A stretch of 64,000 bases of DNA from SAR86 cluster bacterium SAR86E (GTDB taxonomy: Bacteria > Pseudomonadota > Gammaproteobacteria > Magnimaribacterales > D2472): positions 62,001 to 126,000 of the forward strand of contig AMWX01000012.1 of the NCBI GenBank assembly GCA_000307935.1, written 5' to 3'. Below, piece after piece: positions 17,307 through 26,242 of this stretch (position 1 is the first letter of the stretch; each line of letters starts with the position of its first letter). The translations under genes and the position numbers were made by a program. A model generated the notes under the pieces. That model saw only the letters and a list, made by a program, of their open reading frames with translations, was not told the DNA's origin and made no database searches.

Positions 17307-18319
17307 AATTTTTCTTTTAATGCATGAATTAATGCTTTGGTTACCTCAGGATCCCCTGAGAAAATGGAGGGGGCTATTCTTGAAGCAATGGAACCATATC
17401 GATCAAAAATTATTTTTGAAACTTCGTCAGGGGTTCCAGTCACTGCGATGCTCTCTAAGATTTCATCTGAAATGAAATTTGGAATATCTTGCCACAATCC
17501 TTTTTTGGTCAGGTTGTTAAGTTCTGGCTGAATACTTTCCCAGCCATGTTGCTCTAAAACTACTTTATAAGCAGGAGTGGAACCATAAAACCCAATTTGT
17601 GCCTTGCAGGCATCCCTTGCCTTGGCGATTTCTTCATCGGTTATACCCGTTGCAACCATGACACCCAGTGAAATATCAAATTCTTTTGCCGTTGATAATT
17701 CAAGTCCTTTTTTTACAGATGGCAAGGTAATATTTTCAAGAAACTTAGTTGTATGAAAAGGATGCACAATAAATCCATCACCGGATTCAGCTGCAGCTTG
17801 AGTCATTAATGGGCCTACGCCTGCGACATATATTTTTGGAAGACCAAATGGATTTTGTCCCGGATTAAAAATAGGAGTCATAAGTGTATGTTGGTAAAAC
17901 TCGCCTCTAAAATCCAGATCTTTGCCTTCATGCCAACACCCCCAAATAGCTTTGATAGCATCAACCATTTCTTTCATCCGTTTTGCAGGTGAAGACCATG
18001 ACATAGAGTATCTCTTTTCAATATGAGGTTTTATTTGGGACCCTATGCCGAGTGTAAATCTCCCTTTGGACATCAACTGAAGATCATAGCCAATATTAGC
18101 TAAAGTCATAGGGTTCCTAGAAAATGCGACTGCTATTGAGGTTAAGAGTTCTAACTTTTCTGTAGCAAGAGCAGCAGCTGCAAGAGGAAGAAATGGTTCA
18201 TGCGGTCCTTCAAAAGTATAGGCGCCATCGTATCCAAGATCTTCTAGCTCCTTGCTAGCTTTTGAAGCTTCTGCTGGATCTCGAGTAATCATTGAACAGT
18301 CAATTTTAATTTTTTTCAT
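17303..18319 (-). CDS. LLM-class (luciferase-like) flavin/F420-type oxidoreductase
   Basis: The protein is 338 residues from the ATG at 18319; an earlier ATG at 18343 would add eight residues but lacks a ribosome binding site, while GGAAA precedes the chosen start. The TIM-barrel luciferase-like fold is shown by LGYDGAYTFEGPHEPF, LELLTSIAVAFSRNPM and GRFTLGIGSQIKPHIEKRY. The closest pattern I recognise is the TIGR03617-type 'F420-dependent' group. Whether this organism makes F420 is not visible, and the enzyme may use FMN. The substrate is unknown. It overlaps nagZ by 4 bases and leads that operon, an unusual neighbour for cell-wall recycling. Confidence 0.8.
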   Translation of the reverse strand: MKKIKIDCSMITRDPAEASKASKELEDLGYDGAYTFEGPHEPFLPLAAAALATEKLELLTSIAVAFSRNPMTLANIGYDLQLMSKGRFTLGIGSQIKPHIEKRYSMSWSSPAKRMKEMVDAIKAIWGCWHEGKDLDFRGEFYQHTLMTPIFNPGQNPFGLPKIYVAGVGPLMTQAAAESGDGFIVHPFHTTKFLENITLPSVKKGLELSTAKEFDISLGVMVATGITDEEIAKARDACKAQIGFYGSTPAYKVVLEQHGWESIQPELNNLTKKGLWQDIPNFISDEILESIAVTGTPDEVSKIIFDRYGSIASRIAPSIFSGDPEVTKALIHALKEKL

Positions 18320-18385
18320 ATTGAAGTATTTCCGCTTAATCATGAATGATTATGATGGATGTATTCCAATTTGTGTATCCCGAGT

Positions 18386-18411
18386 GGTAATATAAAAATC
18401 AGTCTATTACC
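18386..18411. promoter_or_regulatory. palindrome GGTAAT-N14-ATTACC upstream of nitronate monooxygenase
   Basis: Six-base arms GGTAAT (18386-18391) and ATTACC (18406-18411) flank 14 bases; the inner pair A/T extends the arms to 7. The palindrome ends 15 bases before the nitronate monooxygenase start codon. The same arms with the same 14-base spacing occur at 20245-20270 before the acyl-CoA carboxylase operon. Two copies with identical geometry in two promoter regions suggest one shared repressor, most simply the TetR protein encoded at 23868. Confidence 0.65.
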
Positions 18412-18426
18412 GATAAAGGAAAAATA

Positions 18427-19566
18427 ATGAACTCAAAGATTTGTGAACTTCTTGATATTGAATTCCCTCTTGTTGCATTTACTCACTGTAGAGATGTTGT
18501 TGTAGCGGTATCAAAAGCAGGTGGATGCGGCGTGCTAGGCGCAGTTGGGATGACCCCTGAAGAGCTTGAAGAAGAGCTGAAGTGGATTGATGATCATATC
18601 GATGGGCTTCCATACGGCGTGGATGTGTTAATCCCCAACAAAATGGCAGATCAAAATCAAAAATTTGATGCTGAAAAATTAACCTCGATGATTCCCCAAG
18701 AATATGCAGATTTTAGAGCAGACATCTTAGAACAGCATGATATTGAGGCTGATGAATTAAGAACAATTAAACCTGCTGCAACTTACATGGCTGAAAACAC
18801 TAAGGCAGATGGTGCAAAGGCTTTACTAGATGTTGCATTCAGTCACCCAATTAAAATAATTGCAAACGCATTGGGCGTTCCACCTGACTGGATGGTGCAA
18901 ATGGGCAAAGACAATGATGTAAAAGTTGCTGCTCTTTTAGGCACAGCACAACACGCGATCAATCAAGTGAAAGCGGGTGTAGATATTTTGGTTGTTTCAG
19001 GTACAGAAGCTGGCGGTCATTGTGGCAGCGTTTCTACCATGGTCTTAATCCCTGAAGTTCATAAGGCTATTCAGCCCTATGGCGATGTTCCAATTCTTGC
19101 CGCAGGAGGAATTGCTACTGGAAGACAAATGGCAGCTGCAATGAGCATGGGAGCATCAGGTGCTTGGTGTGGGTCTGTATGGTTAACAACTGCTGAGTCT
19201 GAAGTTCCGCCCGTAATTAAAGAAAAAATGGTAGCGGCAACTTCAAGCCAAACTACCAGATCAAGAAGCAGAACAGGAAAGCACTCAAGACAGCTTGTGT
19301 CTGAATGGACAAAGGCATGGGAAGCAGACGGAGCTCCTGAGCCACTTCCACTGCCTCTTCAACCCATGGTGGCTGAGCCAGCTTTAGCGAAAGTTAATAA
19401 ATTAGCAGAAGGCGGACATGAAGGCGCCAAAGAGCTTTCAACTTATTGGGTAGGTCAAGGCGTGGGATTGATGAATCAGACAATCTCAGCAAGCGATGTT
19501 GTGCAAGAATTTAAAGAGGACTTTATTGAAGCCTATGAAAGACTAGCTAATTTTGTTGGCGATTAA
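18427..19566 (+). CDS. nitronate monooxygenase family flavoprotein
   Basis: The 379-residue TIM-barrel flavoprotein belongs to the nitronate monooxygenase/2-nitropropane dioxygenase family. It has FPLVAFTHCRDVVVAVSKAGG at the N-terminus, then VSGTEAGGHCG near 196, which contains the catalytic His region. VPILAAGGIATGRQMAAAMSMGA near 220 is the FMN phosphate-binding part. It oxidises alkyl nitronates, though distant members act as enoyl-reductase-like FMN enzymes. AAGGA precedes the ATG. A palindrome shared with the acyl-CoA carboxylase operon lies just upstream, suggesting the two are co-regulated and that the protein serves the same catabolic pathway. Confidence 0.83.
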   Translation: MNSKICELLDIEFPLVAFTHCRDVVVAVSKAGGCGVLGAVGMTPEELEEELKWIDDHIDGLPYGVDVLIPNKMADQNQKFDAEKLTSMIPQEYADFRADILEQHDIEADELRTIKPAATYMAENTKADGAKALLDVAFSHPIKIIANALGVPPDWMVQMGKDNDVKVAALLGTAQHAINQVKAGVDILVVSGTEAGGHCGSVSTMVLIPEVHKAIQPYGDVPILAAGGIATGRQMAAAMSMGASGAWCGSVWLTTAESEVPPVIKEKMVAATSSQTTRSRSRTGKHSRQLVSEWTKAWEADGAPEPLPLPLQPMVAEPALAKVNKLAEGGHEGAKELSTYWVGQGVGLMNQTISASDVVQEFKEDFIEAYERLANFVGD

Positions 19567-20190
19567 TTATTTAGGTTCCGCATATCGAATAGATACAGCT
19601 CTTTTAAATCCATCTCTATCAAAAAGCATATCTGTCCAGCGTTTAATATTAGGCTTAAATGCCTCCTCTATTTGAAGTGACTTAGCTAAATATATTGCAT
19701 AACTCACACATATATCTGCAATTGTAAATCTATCTGAACACAAGTATTCTCTTGATTCTAAAGTTTGCTCCAGCAACTTCAATCTAGCAACAAACCATCT
19801 TCTATAACCTTCCGCAGCCTTATCTGCAACACCAACTTCTTGTAATGTGTACCTTAAGACAACGGTTTGAGGGAAAGTTAAAGTAGCATCTGAGTGAGCA
19901 AGCCAATTTAAGTATTGATGAAAATCAGCCTCATCACTATTAACTTTCAACTGGGTAGGACCATATTTTTCAACTAAATATTGACACATAGCAACTGATT
20001 CTGTCATTTCTACTTCGCCATCAATTAAATACGGAATGGTGCCAAGAATATTTACATCCATATATTCTTTATACAAAAACCTTGGAGGAAATGGCATCAT
20101 TTTAGATTCATAACTTACTCCCATCTCCTCTGCGGTCCACATTGGCCTTAAACCTCTGGAATCATTGCAGCTATAAATTTTGATGCTCAT
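19567..20190 (-). CDS. glutathione S-transferase family protein
   Basis: The 207-residue protein has an N-terminal thioredoxin-like domain, with the glutathione-binding 'ES' motif in VEMTESVAMCQYL near residue 64 and a proline in GTIPYL. An alpha-helical C-terminal domain follows, including the N-capping motif FTIADICVSYA near 160. It may conjugate or reduce electrophiles with glutathione. A clear AGGAG lies 7 bases before the ATG. It is transcribed divergently from the acyl-CoA carboxylase operon across 101 bases containing the palindrome, so the same regulator may control it. It ends 1 base after the convergent nitronate monooxygenase. Confidence 0.87.
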   Translation of the reverse strand: MSIKIYSCNDSRGLRPMWTAEEMGVSYESKMMPFPPRFLYKEYMDVNILGTIPYLIDGEVEMTESVAMCQYLVEKYGPTQLKVNSDEADFHQYLNWLAHSDATLTFPQTVVLRYTLQEVGVADKAAEGYRRWFVARLKLLEQTLESREYLCSDRFTIADICVSYAIYLAKSLQIEEAFKPNIKRWTDMLFDRDGFKRAVSIRYAEPK

Positions 20191-20244
20191 TATTTACTCC
20201 TAAAAAATAGAAAAACCATAATTTTAAAAATTAATTTCAAAAAT

Positions 20245-20270
20245 GGTAATTATTTGTATATTATATTACC
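20245..20270. promoter_or_regulatory. palindrome GGTAAT-N14-ATTACC in the GST/carboxylase divergent promoter region
   Basis: GGTAAT at 20245-20250 and ATTACC at 20265-20270 form an inverted repeat with a 14-base spacer; an outer T/A pair extends the arms to 7 bases. A further half-site ACCAT lies at 20215-20219, closer to the GST gene. Arms and spacing are the same as at 18386-18411. It lies 21 bases before the carboxylase start codon. It is the probable operator of the operon-encoded TetR regulator. Confidence 0.68.
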
Positions 20271-20291
20271 ACTCAATTTTATTAAATAAAA

Positions 20292-21950
20292 ATGCCAAGA
20301 AAAAATATTGCTCCCGAAATTAAAACAAATATTGATATCAATTCTGATGAATTTATTCATAACAAAAATGTGATGTTAAAGAAAATAAATTTCCTTGATG
20401 AGCTTTTAGACAAAGCTGAATTAGGAGGCGGAGCTTATCACCACGAAAGATTGGCCAAACGAGGCAAGATGCCTGTAAGAGAAAGGGTTTTTAATTTACT
20501 AGATCCTGATACACCCTTCCTGGAGATTGCTCCATTTGCTGCTTACGGAACAGACTTTACAGTGGGTGGTGGATGTGTTGCTGGAATTGGAATTGTTGCC
20601 GGTACTGAATGCGTAATCTTTGCTAATGATCCTTCGGTATTAGCTGGCGCCATGACGGTTTATGTTGGAGAAAAATGGAACAGGGCAATGGAAATCGCCC
20701 GGGATAACCGTTTGCCCTATATTAATTTTGTGGAATCTGCAGGAGGAGATCTTCGAATGGGTACCGGCAAGAAAGGAGATCAACCACCCATCGCACCAAC
20801 CATAGGTCATACTCATTTTGCAGCAACTGGAAGATATTTTTATGATCTTACAGAACTTTCTAAAATGCGAATTCCGGTGATATCAATTGTTTTTGGTTCT
20901 TCAACTGCCGGTGGTGCTTATCAACCAGGTATGTCTGATTACAATATCTTTATTAAAGATCAAGCTAAAGTTTTTCTTGCAGGACCTCCTCTAGTCAAAA
21001 TGGCTACTGGTGAAGTATCAGATGATGAAACCTTGGGCGGTGCAAAAATGCATTCAGAAGTTTCAGGTCTATCAGATTATCTAGCTGAGGATGAGATGGA
21101 TGCTCTAAGATTATGCAGGAATGTAGTCTCACATTTACATTGGATTAAAGAGGGTCCCTCACCTATTTCAGATGCTGATAGTCCATGTTTATCTGAGGAA
21201 GAATTATTAGGTCTTGTTGATGAAGAACTCAAAAGCCCTCTTGATATTAGGGAAGTGATTGGTCGAATTGTTGACGGGTCAAGATTTGAAGAGTTCAAAC
21301 CTCTTTATGGTAAAACTATGATTTGCGGATGGTCAATGCTTCACGGATATCCTGTTGGTATATTAGGAAATAATGGCCCAATATATCCGGAAAGTGCTGA
21401 AAAAGCTGCAACCTTTATCCAACTATGTAATAAACGAAACATACCATTAATTTTTCTTCAAAATGTCACGGGATTTTTAGTAGGAAAAGATTTCGAGAGA
21501 CAAGCTATTATTAAAAAAGGCTCTCAGCTTATTAATGCAGTGTCTAACTCTAACGTACCTCATATCACAATTATTATTGGTGCTTCATTTGGTGCAGGTA
21601 CATACGCTATGTCAGGCAGAGCATATAACAATAGATTCACTTTTCTCTGGCCCACAGCAAAAATTGCTGTTATGGGTTCGAAGCAGATTGCTGGAGTAAT
21701 GTCGATTGTTCGAAGAGGTCAAGCAGCAAGAAAAGGTGAAAAATTTGATGAAAAACTTGATGCTCAAATCGTAGAGACAGTTGAGCAAATGTCAGATCAA
21801 ATGTCAGAGGGTCTTGTTGCAAGCAGCATGGTTACAGATGATGGCATTATTGATCCAAGAGATACTAGAAGCGTTATTGGATTTTGCCTATCTATAGTTT
21901 CTAACTCTTCAATAGATGGTGCTAAAGAGTACGGGGTATTTAGATTATGA
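20292..21950 (+). CDS. acyl-CoA carboxylase, carboxyltransferase (beta) subunit, AtuC/LiuB-like
   Basis: The 552-residue protein is a carboxyl transferase of the biotin-dependent acyl-CoA carboxylase family. It has the N-terminal RERVFNLLDPDTPFLE, an oxyanion-hole GSSTAGGAYQPGMSD near 206, and IIIGASFGAGTYAMSGRA near 430 in the second crotonase-like half. It transfers CO2 from carboxybiotin to an acyl-CoA. Length and pattern are those of methylcrotonyl- and geranyl-CoA carboxylases rather than propionyl-CoA carboxylase. The AtuA-type gene downstream favours a geranyl-CoA-like, branched unsaturated substrate. It opens a seven-gene operon and overlaps the next gene by 4 bases. Confidence 0.88.
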   Translation: MPRKNIAPEIKTNIDINSDEFIHNKNVMLKKINFLDELLDKAELGGGAYHHERLAKRGKMPVRERVFNLLDPDTPFLEIAPFAAYGTDFTVGGGCVAGIGIVAGTECVIFANDPSVLAGAMTVYVGEKWNRAMEIARDNRLPYINFVESAGGDLRMGTGKKGDQPPIAPTIGHTHFAATGRYFYDLTELSKMRIPVISIVFGSSTAGGAYQPGMSDYNIFIKDQAKVFLAGPPLVKMATGEVSDDETLGGAKMHSEVSGLSDYLAEDEMDALRLCRNVVSHLHWIKEGPSPISDADSPCLSEEELLGLVDEELKSPLDIREVIGRIVDGSRFEEFKPLYGKTMICGWSMLHGYPVGILGNNGPIYPESAEKAATFIQLCNKRNIPLIFLQNVTGFLVGKDFERQAIIKKGSQLINAVSNSNVPHITIIIGASFGAGTYAMSGRAYNNRFTFLWPTAKIAVMGSKQIAGVMSIVRRGQAARKGEKFDEKLDAQIVETVEQMSDQMSEGLVASSMVTDDGIIDPRDTRSVIGFCLSIVSNSSIDGAKEYGVFRL

Positions 21951-23866
21951 GGTTTAATTCAATTCTTGTTGCTAATCGGGGAGAAATTGCATGTCGAATC
22001 ATGCAAACCGCTCAATTTATGGGTATTAAATGTATAGCTGTTTTTGTTGATGCTGATAAGGATGCTCCATTTGTAAAGATGGCTGATGAAGCCATCAAGT
22101 TATCTTCTAGCTACATGGATGGTTCTGCCATCATTGATGCGGCTATAAAATCTGGAGCAGAAGCAATTCATCCAGGATATGGATTTTTATCAGAAAATGC
22201 AGCCTTTGCAAGAAAAGTTAAAAGCAATAAATTAATTTGGATTGGTCCATCCCCTCATGTAATCAAAGTAATGGGTGACAAATTAAAAGCTAAAGAACTA
22301 GCTGAAAAATCTGGGGTTCCCACTCTGCCAATGACCTCAAATACCAAAGATGTAAAAAGTATTGGCTACCCGATCTTGATTAAAGCTGCCGCTGGAGGTG
22401 GTGGTAAAGGAATGCGAATTGTTAAAAAAGAAAGTGAATTAAAAGATTCGATCATAAGCGCCAAAAGAGAGGCTCTCTCAGGTTTTGGTGATGACAGAAT
22501 TTTTATAGAAAGATATGTAGAAAAATCGCGTCATATTGAAATACAAATCTTAGGTGATGAACATGGTAATGTTGTTCATTTGGGAGAACGAGAATGCTCC
22601 ATACAAAGAAGACATCAAAAAATTATTGAGGAGTCGCCTTCTCCAAGAATTGATCCATTTTTACGAGAGGAGATGGGTCAAGCAGCTGTAAAATTAGCTA
22701 AAAAAATTAAGTACTGCTCTGCAGGAACTGTTGAATTCTTATTTGATGATAAAACAGATGAATTCTGGTTTTTAGAGGTTAATACTAGACTGCAAGTTGA
22801 GCATCCAGTTACAGAAGAAGTTACAGGAATAGATTTGGTTGCTGAGCAAATCAAGATAGCAAGAGGAGATGAGCTTGAATTTGCTCAAGATGATATTGAT
22901 TGGCATGGACATGCAATTGAAGCAAGATTATATGCTGAAGATCCTGGAAATAACTTTTTACCTGAAATAGGAACATTGCACGCATATGATACTAGTCTAG
23001 CTTCAGAGGTAAGATGGGATTCAGGGGTGGAAGAAGGTAGCGTCATTGGAACAGATTTTGATCCCATGCTATCTAAGGTTATTTCTTGGGCACCCAATAG
23101 AATTGATGCTGCAAATAAATTGGCGCGTGGACTTGAAAGAGCTCACATCGGAGGTGTAGTAACGAATCGTCAATTTTTAATTTCTTGCTTAAGAAATGAA
23201 AGCTTCATAAGCGGAAATACAACAACAGACTTTATTGAACGCGAAGCTTTGGAAACTAAAAAGAATCTTTCTGTAAATGAGCTTCATCAAACATCAACAG
23301 CGCTTGCTTTATGGCTGGCACAACAAAATAGAGTCTCTGACCCTGTTACAGGTTTTATGCCTGCAAACTGGACCAATGGAAGAATGCCTCTTCAAAGGGT
23401 TAAGTTGCTTTTAATACAAGATGAGATAGAAGTGAAATATAAATTAAATAAAGATAATTTATATGAAGTTATGGGCTCCATTTGTGAAATTTACTATTGT
23501 GATATTGCTGGCATTGATGTGGAGATAGACTCTCACAGATTTTATGCTCATGTAACTGAGGCAGGCAGTGAAATCACTATTAACATGCCGTTTGGAGACG
23601 TTAATGCATCTGTTCTACCTAGGTTCATAGAACTGGGTAATGACGTCCCTGAGGGAGGTTTAATAGCTCCAATGCCTGGAAAAGTTATTGATGTAAAGGT
23701 TAAAAAAGGCAGTAAAGTAAAAGCTGGGGATACTTTAGTAATTATTGAGGCAATGAAAATGGAACATGCAATTAAAGCAACTGAGACAGGCAAGATAGCT
23801 AAAGTGATGATTAAACTTAATGATCAAGTTGACAACGGGGCTACCCTTCTCGTTCTTGAAAAATAG
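21947..23866 (+). CDS. acyl-CoA carboxylase biotin carboxylase/BCCP (alpha) subunit, AtuF/LiuD-like
   Basis: The 639-residue protein combines biotin carboxylase (N-terminal ANRGEIACRI, then AAAGGGGKGMR near 152 and EVNTRLQVEHPVTE near 275) and a C-terminal biotinyl domain with biotin attachment Lys604 in EAMKMEH. It carboxylates its own biotin with ATP and bicarbonate. It starts within the stop codon of the carboxyltransferase gene (ATGA), as expected for subunits made in balance. Together the two subunits form one acyl-CoA carboxylase of the methylcrotonyl/geranyl type; the acyl group is inferred from neighbours only. Confidence 0.93.
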   Translation: MRFNSILVANRGEIACRIMQTAQFMGIKCIAVFVDADKDAPFVKMADEAIKLSSSYMDGSAIIDAAIKSGAEAIHPGYGFLSENAAFARKVKSNKLIWIGPSPHVIKVMGDKLKAKELAEKSGVPTLPMTSNTKDVKSIGYPILIKAAAGGGGKGMRIVKKESELKDSIISAKREALSGFGDDRIFIERYVEKSRHIEIQILGDEHGNVVHLGERECSIQRRHQKIIEESPSPRIDPFLREEMGQAAVKLAKKIKYCSAGTVEFLFDDKTDEFWFLEVNTRLQVEHPVTEEVTGIDLVAEQIKIARGDELEFAQDDIDWHGHAIEARLYAEDPGNNFLPEIGTLHAYDTSLASEVRWDSGVEEGSVIGTDFDPMLSKVISWAPNRIDAANKLARGLERAHIGGVVTNRQFLISCLRNESFISGNTTTDFIEREALETKKNLSVNELHQTSTALALWLAQQNRVSDPVTGFMPANWTNGRMPLQRVKLLLIQDEIEVKYKLNKDNLYEVMGSICEIYYCDIAGIDVEIDSHRFYAHVTEAGSEITINMPFGDVNASVLPRFIELGNDVPEGGLIAPMPGKVIDVKVKKGSKVKAGDTLVIIEAMKMEHAIKATETGKIAKVMIKLNDQVDNGATLLVLEK

Positions 23867-23867
23867 C

Positions 23868-24470
23868 ATGAAATCTCAAGCTCTCCTTTCAAGCAAGTCG
23901 CTTCAAATTGGAAAGCGCCATCTTGAAGTGATGGATGAGCTAGAAAGTATGCTTGATCAAGGAAAGTCATTTTCAACAATGTCTGATCTTGCAAAAAAAT
24001 TGAAGATTTCATTAAGAACTCTATACGAAATTGCACCAAGCAAAGAGGAGCTTATAGTGACAACAGTTGATAGAGTATTAAAAAAACACGGTAAGATTGC
24101 TGTGGATGCAATGAACACTCATTCATCTCCAATTAAAAAATTAGAAAGTTTTTTAACTGTTGCCAATCAAGCAGTTGGGCCAAGATTTGAAAGATTCACA
24201 CTATCTCTTAGTAGTTTAAATTCGTCTAAGCCTATGGTGGACTATCATGAGCAATACATAACAGACCTAATAAAAAATCTTTTAGATGAAGCAAGAATTA
24301 AAAATGAGATCAAGGAAATTGATACTCAAGCAACTGCATTACTATTAGGAGGCCTTGGTAGATATTTTCAATCTAAGAAACTCTTAAAAAATTTACAACA
24401 AACTCCTGAAAAAACTAGTAACTTTTTAACAAAAATCATTATTGATGGCATAAAAATGGAGAAATCTTGA
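23868..24470 (+). CDS. TetR-family transcriptional regulator
   Basis: The protein is 200 residues from the ATG at 23868, directly after the carboxylase stop; an earlier in-frame ATG would lie inside that gene. The N-terminus contains a TetR helix-turn-helix (LAKKLKISLRTLYEIAPSKEEL, roughly residues 38-59), in which the YEIAPSKEEL part matches the common YxxFxSKEEL motif. The remainder is all-alpha and would form the ligand pocket and dimer interface. It sits inside the operon it probably represses. A likely operator is GGTAAT-N14-ATTACC at 20245 and 18386. The inducer would be a pathway acyl-CoA. Confidence 0.82.
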   Translation: MKSQALLSSKSLQIGKRHLEVMDELESMLDQGKSFSTMSDLAKKLKISLRTLYEIAPSKEELIVTTVDRVLKKHGKIAVDAMNTHSSPIKKLESFLTVANQAVGPRFERFTLSLSSLNSSKPMVDYHEQYITDLIKNLLDEARIKNEIKEIDTQATALLLGGLGRYFQSKKLLKNLQQTPEKTSNFLTKIIIDGIKMEKS

Positions 24471-26242
24471 GCGAAGAAATTATAAGGATTGCAAATTGTA
24501 GCGGCTATTACGGAGATAAATTATCTGCTGCTAAAGAAATGGTGGATGGAGGACCTATAGATGTTCTGACTGGAGACTATTTAGCAGAACTCACCATGAC
24601 AATTCTTTTTAATCAAAAGATGCAGCGCGGAGAGGATAAAGGCTACGTGGGTACTTTTCTTAAACAAGTGAAAGCAGTAGCTAAGTCATGCAAAGAGCAA
24701 AATATTAAAATTGTTACAAATGCAGGTGGCTTGAACCCCTCTTCTATGGCTAATGAAATAGAGAAAATTTTAAGTGAGCTCAATATTTCCCTCAAAGTAG
24801 CTTACATAACTGGCGACGATTTAATGCCAAGAATGGACTCCTTAAAAAATGAAGGAGAATCATTTCTTAACATTGATAAAAATATCCCGATTGACAAATC
24901 AGGATGTCAAACACTCACAGCAAATGCTTATCTTGGAGCCTGGGGAATTAAAGAGGCATTAGATGAGGGAGCTGATATTGTAGTATGCCCAAGGGTGACG
25001 GATGCTGCAGTAGTCATTGGTCCAGCAGCATGGAAATTTAATTGGAAGAGAGACGATTATGATTCATTGGCTGGCGCATTAGCAGCCGGTCACATCATAG
25101 AGTGTGGTTGCCAGGCAACCGGTGGGAACTATTCTTTTTTTAAAGAGGTGCCCTGCTTTGACAATGTAGGCTATCCAATAGCTGAAATCAAAAACGATGG
25201 AAGTTTTTACATTACCAAACATCCAGGCACTGGAGGTTTAGTATCTACCGGAACTGTAACAGCTCAGCTTTTATATGAAATTAGCGCTCCTGCATACTTA
25301 AATCCAGATGTTATAGCTCATTTTGATACCTTGAATATTGAGGAAGTCTCCAAAGACAGAGTTTATGTATCAGGTTGCAGGGGAAGCTCACCAACTAATA
25401 CTCACAAAGTCTGTATTAATCTTGCTGGTGGTTATAGAAATGGTATGGAGTTTATTCTTACAGGCATAGATATTGAAGAAAAAGCTCAAATTATTAGTGA
25501 TGCACTATTTAACTCTGTTGGAGGCAAAGAGCAATTTGATGAGGTTTCAATTTTATTAGATAGAACCGATAAAAAAGATCCCAATTCTAATGAAGAAGCT
25601 ATGGCCTCTCTCAGAATTTCGGTCAAATCAAAAGATCCTGATTTAGTTGGTAGAATGTTTACAGCAAAAATGATAGAGCTAGCTTTAGCCAATTATCCAG
25701 GATTTTTTACTGGAGGCGGAGTAAGATCTGGAGGACCGGTCTTAGTCTATTGGCCTGCTTTGATAGATAGCAAACACATTGAAGAGACTGTTCATATTGA
25801 CGGCAAAGAAATTAAAGTAAAGCCAACTAATCAACTAGATTTTGAAGAAACCTATTATCAAAAACAACCAATTGAAATACCTCCTCCTCCATCAGGCCAA
25901 ACTCTCAACAAACCATTAGGAGAACTTTTTGGCGCTAGATCTGGTGATAAAGGTGGTTGTGCGAATATCGGTGTATGGGCAAAAAATGAAAATGCATTCT
26001 CTTTTTTAAATAATTATCTAACTGTCGAAAAAATCAAAGAATTGATGCCTGACATAAGGGAATTTGAAATAGATAGGTATGAGCTTCCAAACATACTTTC
26101 ACTAAATTTTTACATCCATGACATATTAGAAGATGGAGTTTCTTCTAATACTAGGAAAGATGGCCAAGCTAAATCTCTCGGGGAATACTTAAGAGCTAAG
26201 TATGCAGATATCCCTAAATCTTTATTTGAGGAAAACATATGA
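24467..26242 (+). CDS. acyclic terpene utilization AtuA-family protein
   Basis: The 591-residue protein starts IRIANCSGYYGDKLSAAKEMV, the hallmark of the AtuA domain (PF07287, formerly DUF1446). It ends with the small ferredoxin-fold domain GARSGDKGGCANIGVWA near 485. AtuA is required for citronellol/geraniol use in Pseudomonas but its biochemical reaction is not established. The start is TTG at 24467, overlapping the tetR stop (TTGA) and preceded at the right distance by GGAG at 24458-24461. It overlaps the hydratase gene by 4 bases. It is the strongest marker that this operon handles an isoprenoid or other branched acyl-CoA. Confidence 0.86.
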   Translation: MSEEIIRIANCSGYYGDKLSAAKEMVDGGPIDVLTGDYLAELTMTILFNQKMQRGEDKGYVGTFLKQVKAVAKSCKEQNIKIVTNAGGLNPSSMANEIEKILSELNISLKVAYITGDDLMPRMDSLKNEGESFLNIDKNIPIDKSGCQTLTANAYLGAWGIKEALDEGADIVVCPRVTDAAVVIGPAAWKFNWKRDDYDSLAGALAAGHIIECGCQATGGNYSFFKEVPCFDNVGYPIAEIKNDGSFYITKHPGTGGLVSTGTVTAQLLYEISAPAYLNPDVIAHFDTLNIEEVSKDRVYVSGCRGSSPTNTHKVCINLAGGYRNGMEFILTGIDIEEKAQIISDALFNSVGGKEQFDEVSILLDRTDKKDPNSNEEAMASLRISVKSKDPDLVGRMFTAKMIELALANYPGFFTGGGVRSGGPVLVYWPALIDSKHIEETVHIDGKEIKVKPTNQLDFEETYYQKQPIEIPPPPSGQTLNKPLGELFGARSGDKGGCANIGVWAKNENAFSFLNNYLTVEKIKELMPDIREFEIDRYELPNILSLNFYIHDILEDGVSSNTRKDGQAKSLGEYLRAKYADIPKSLFEENI

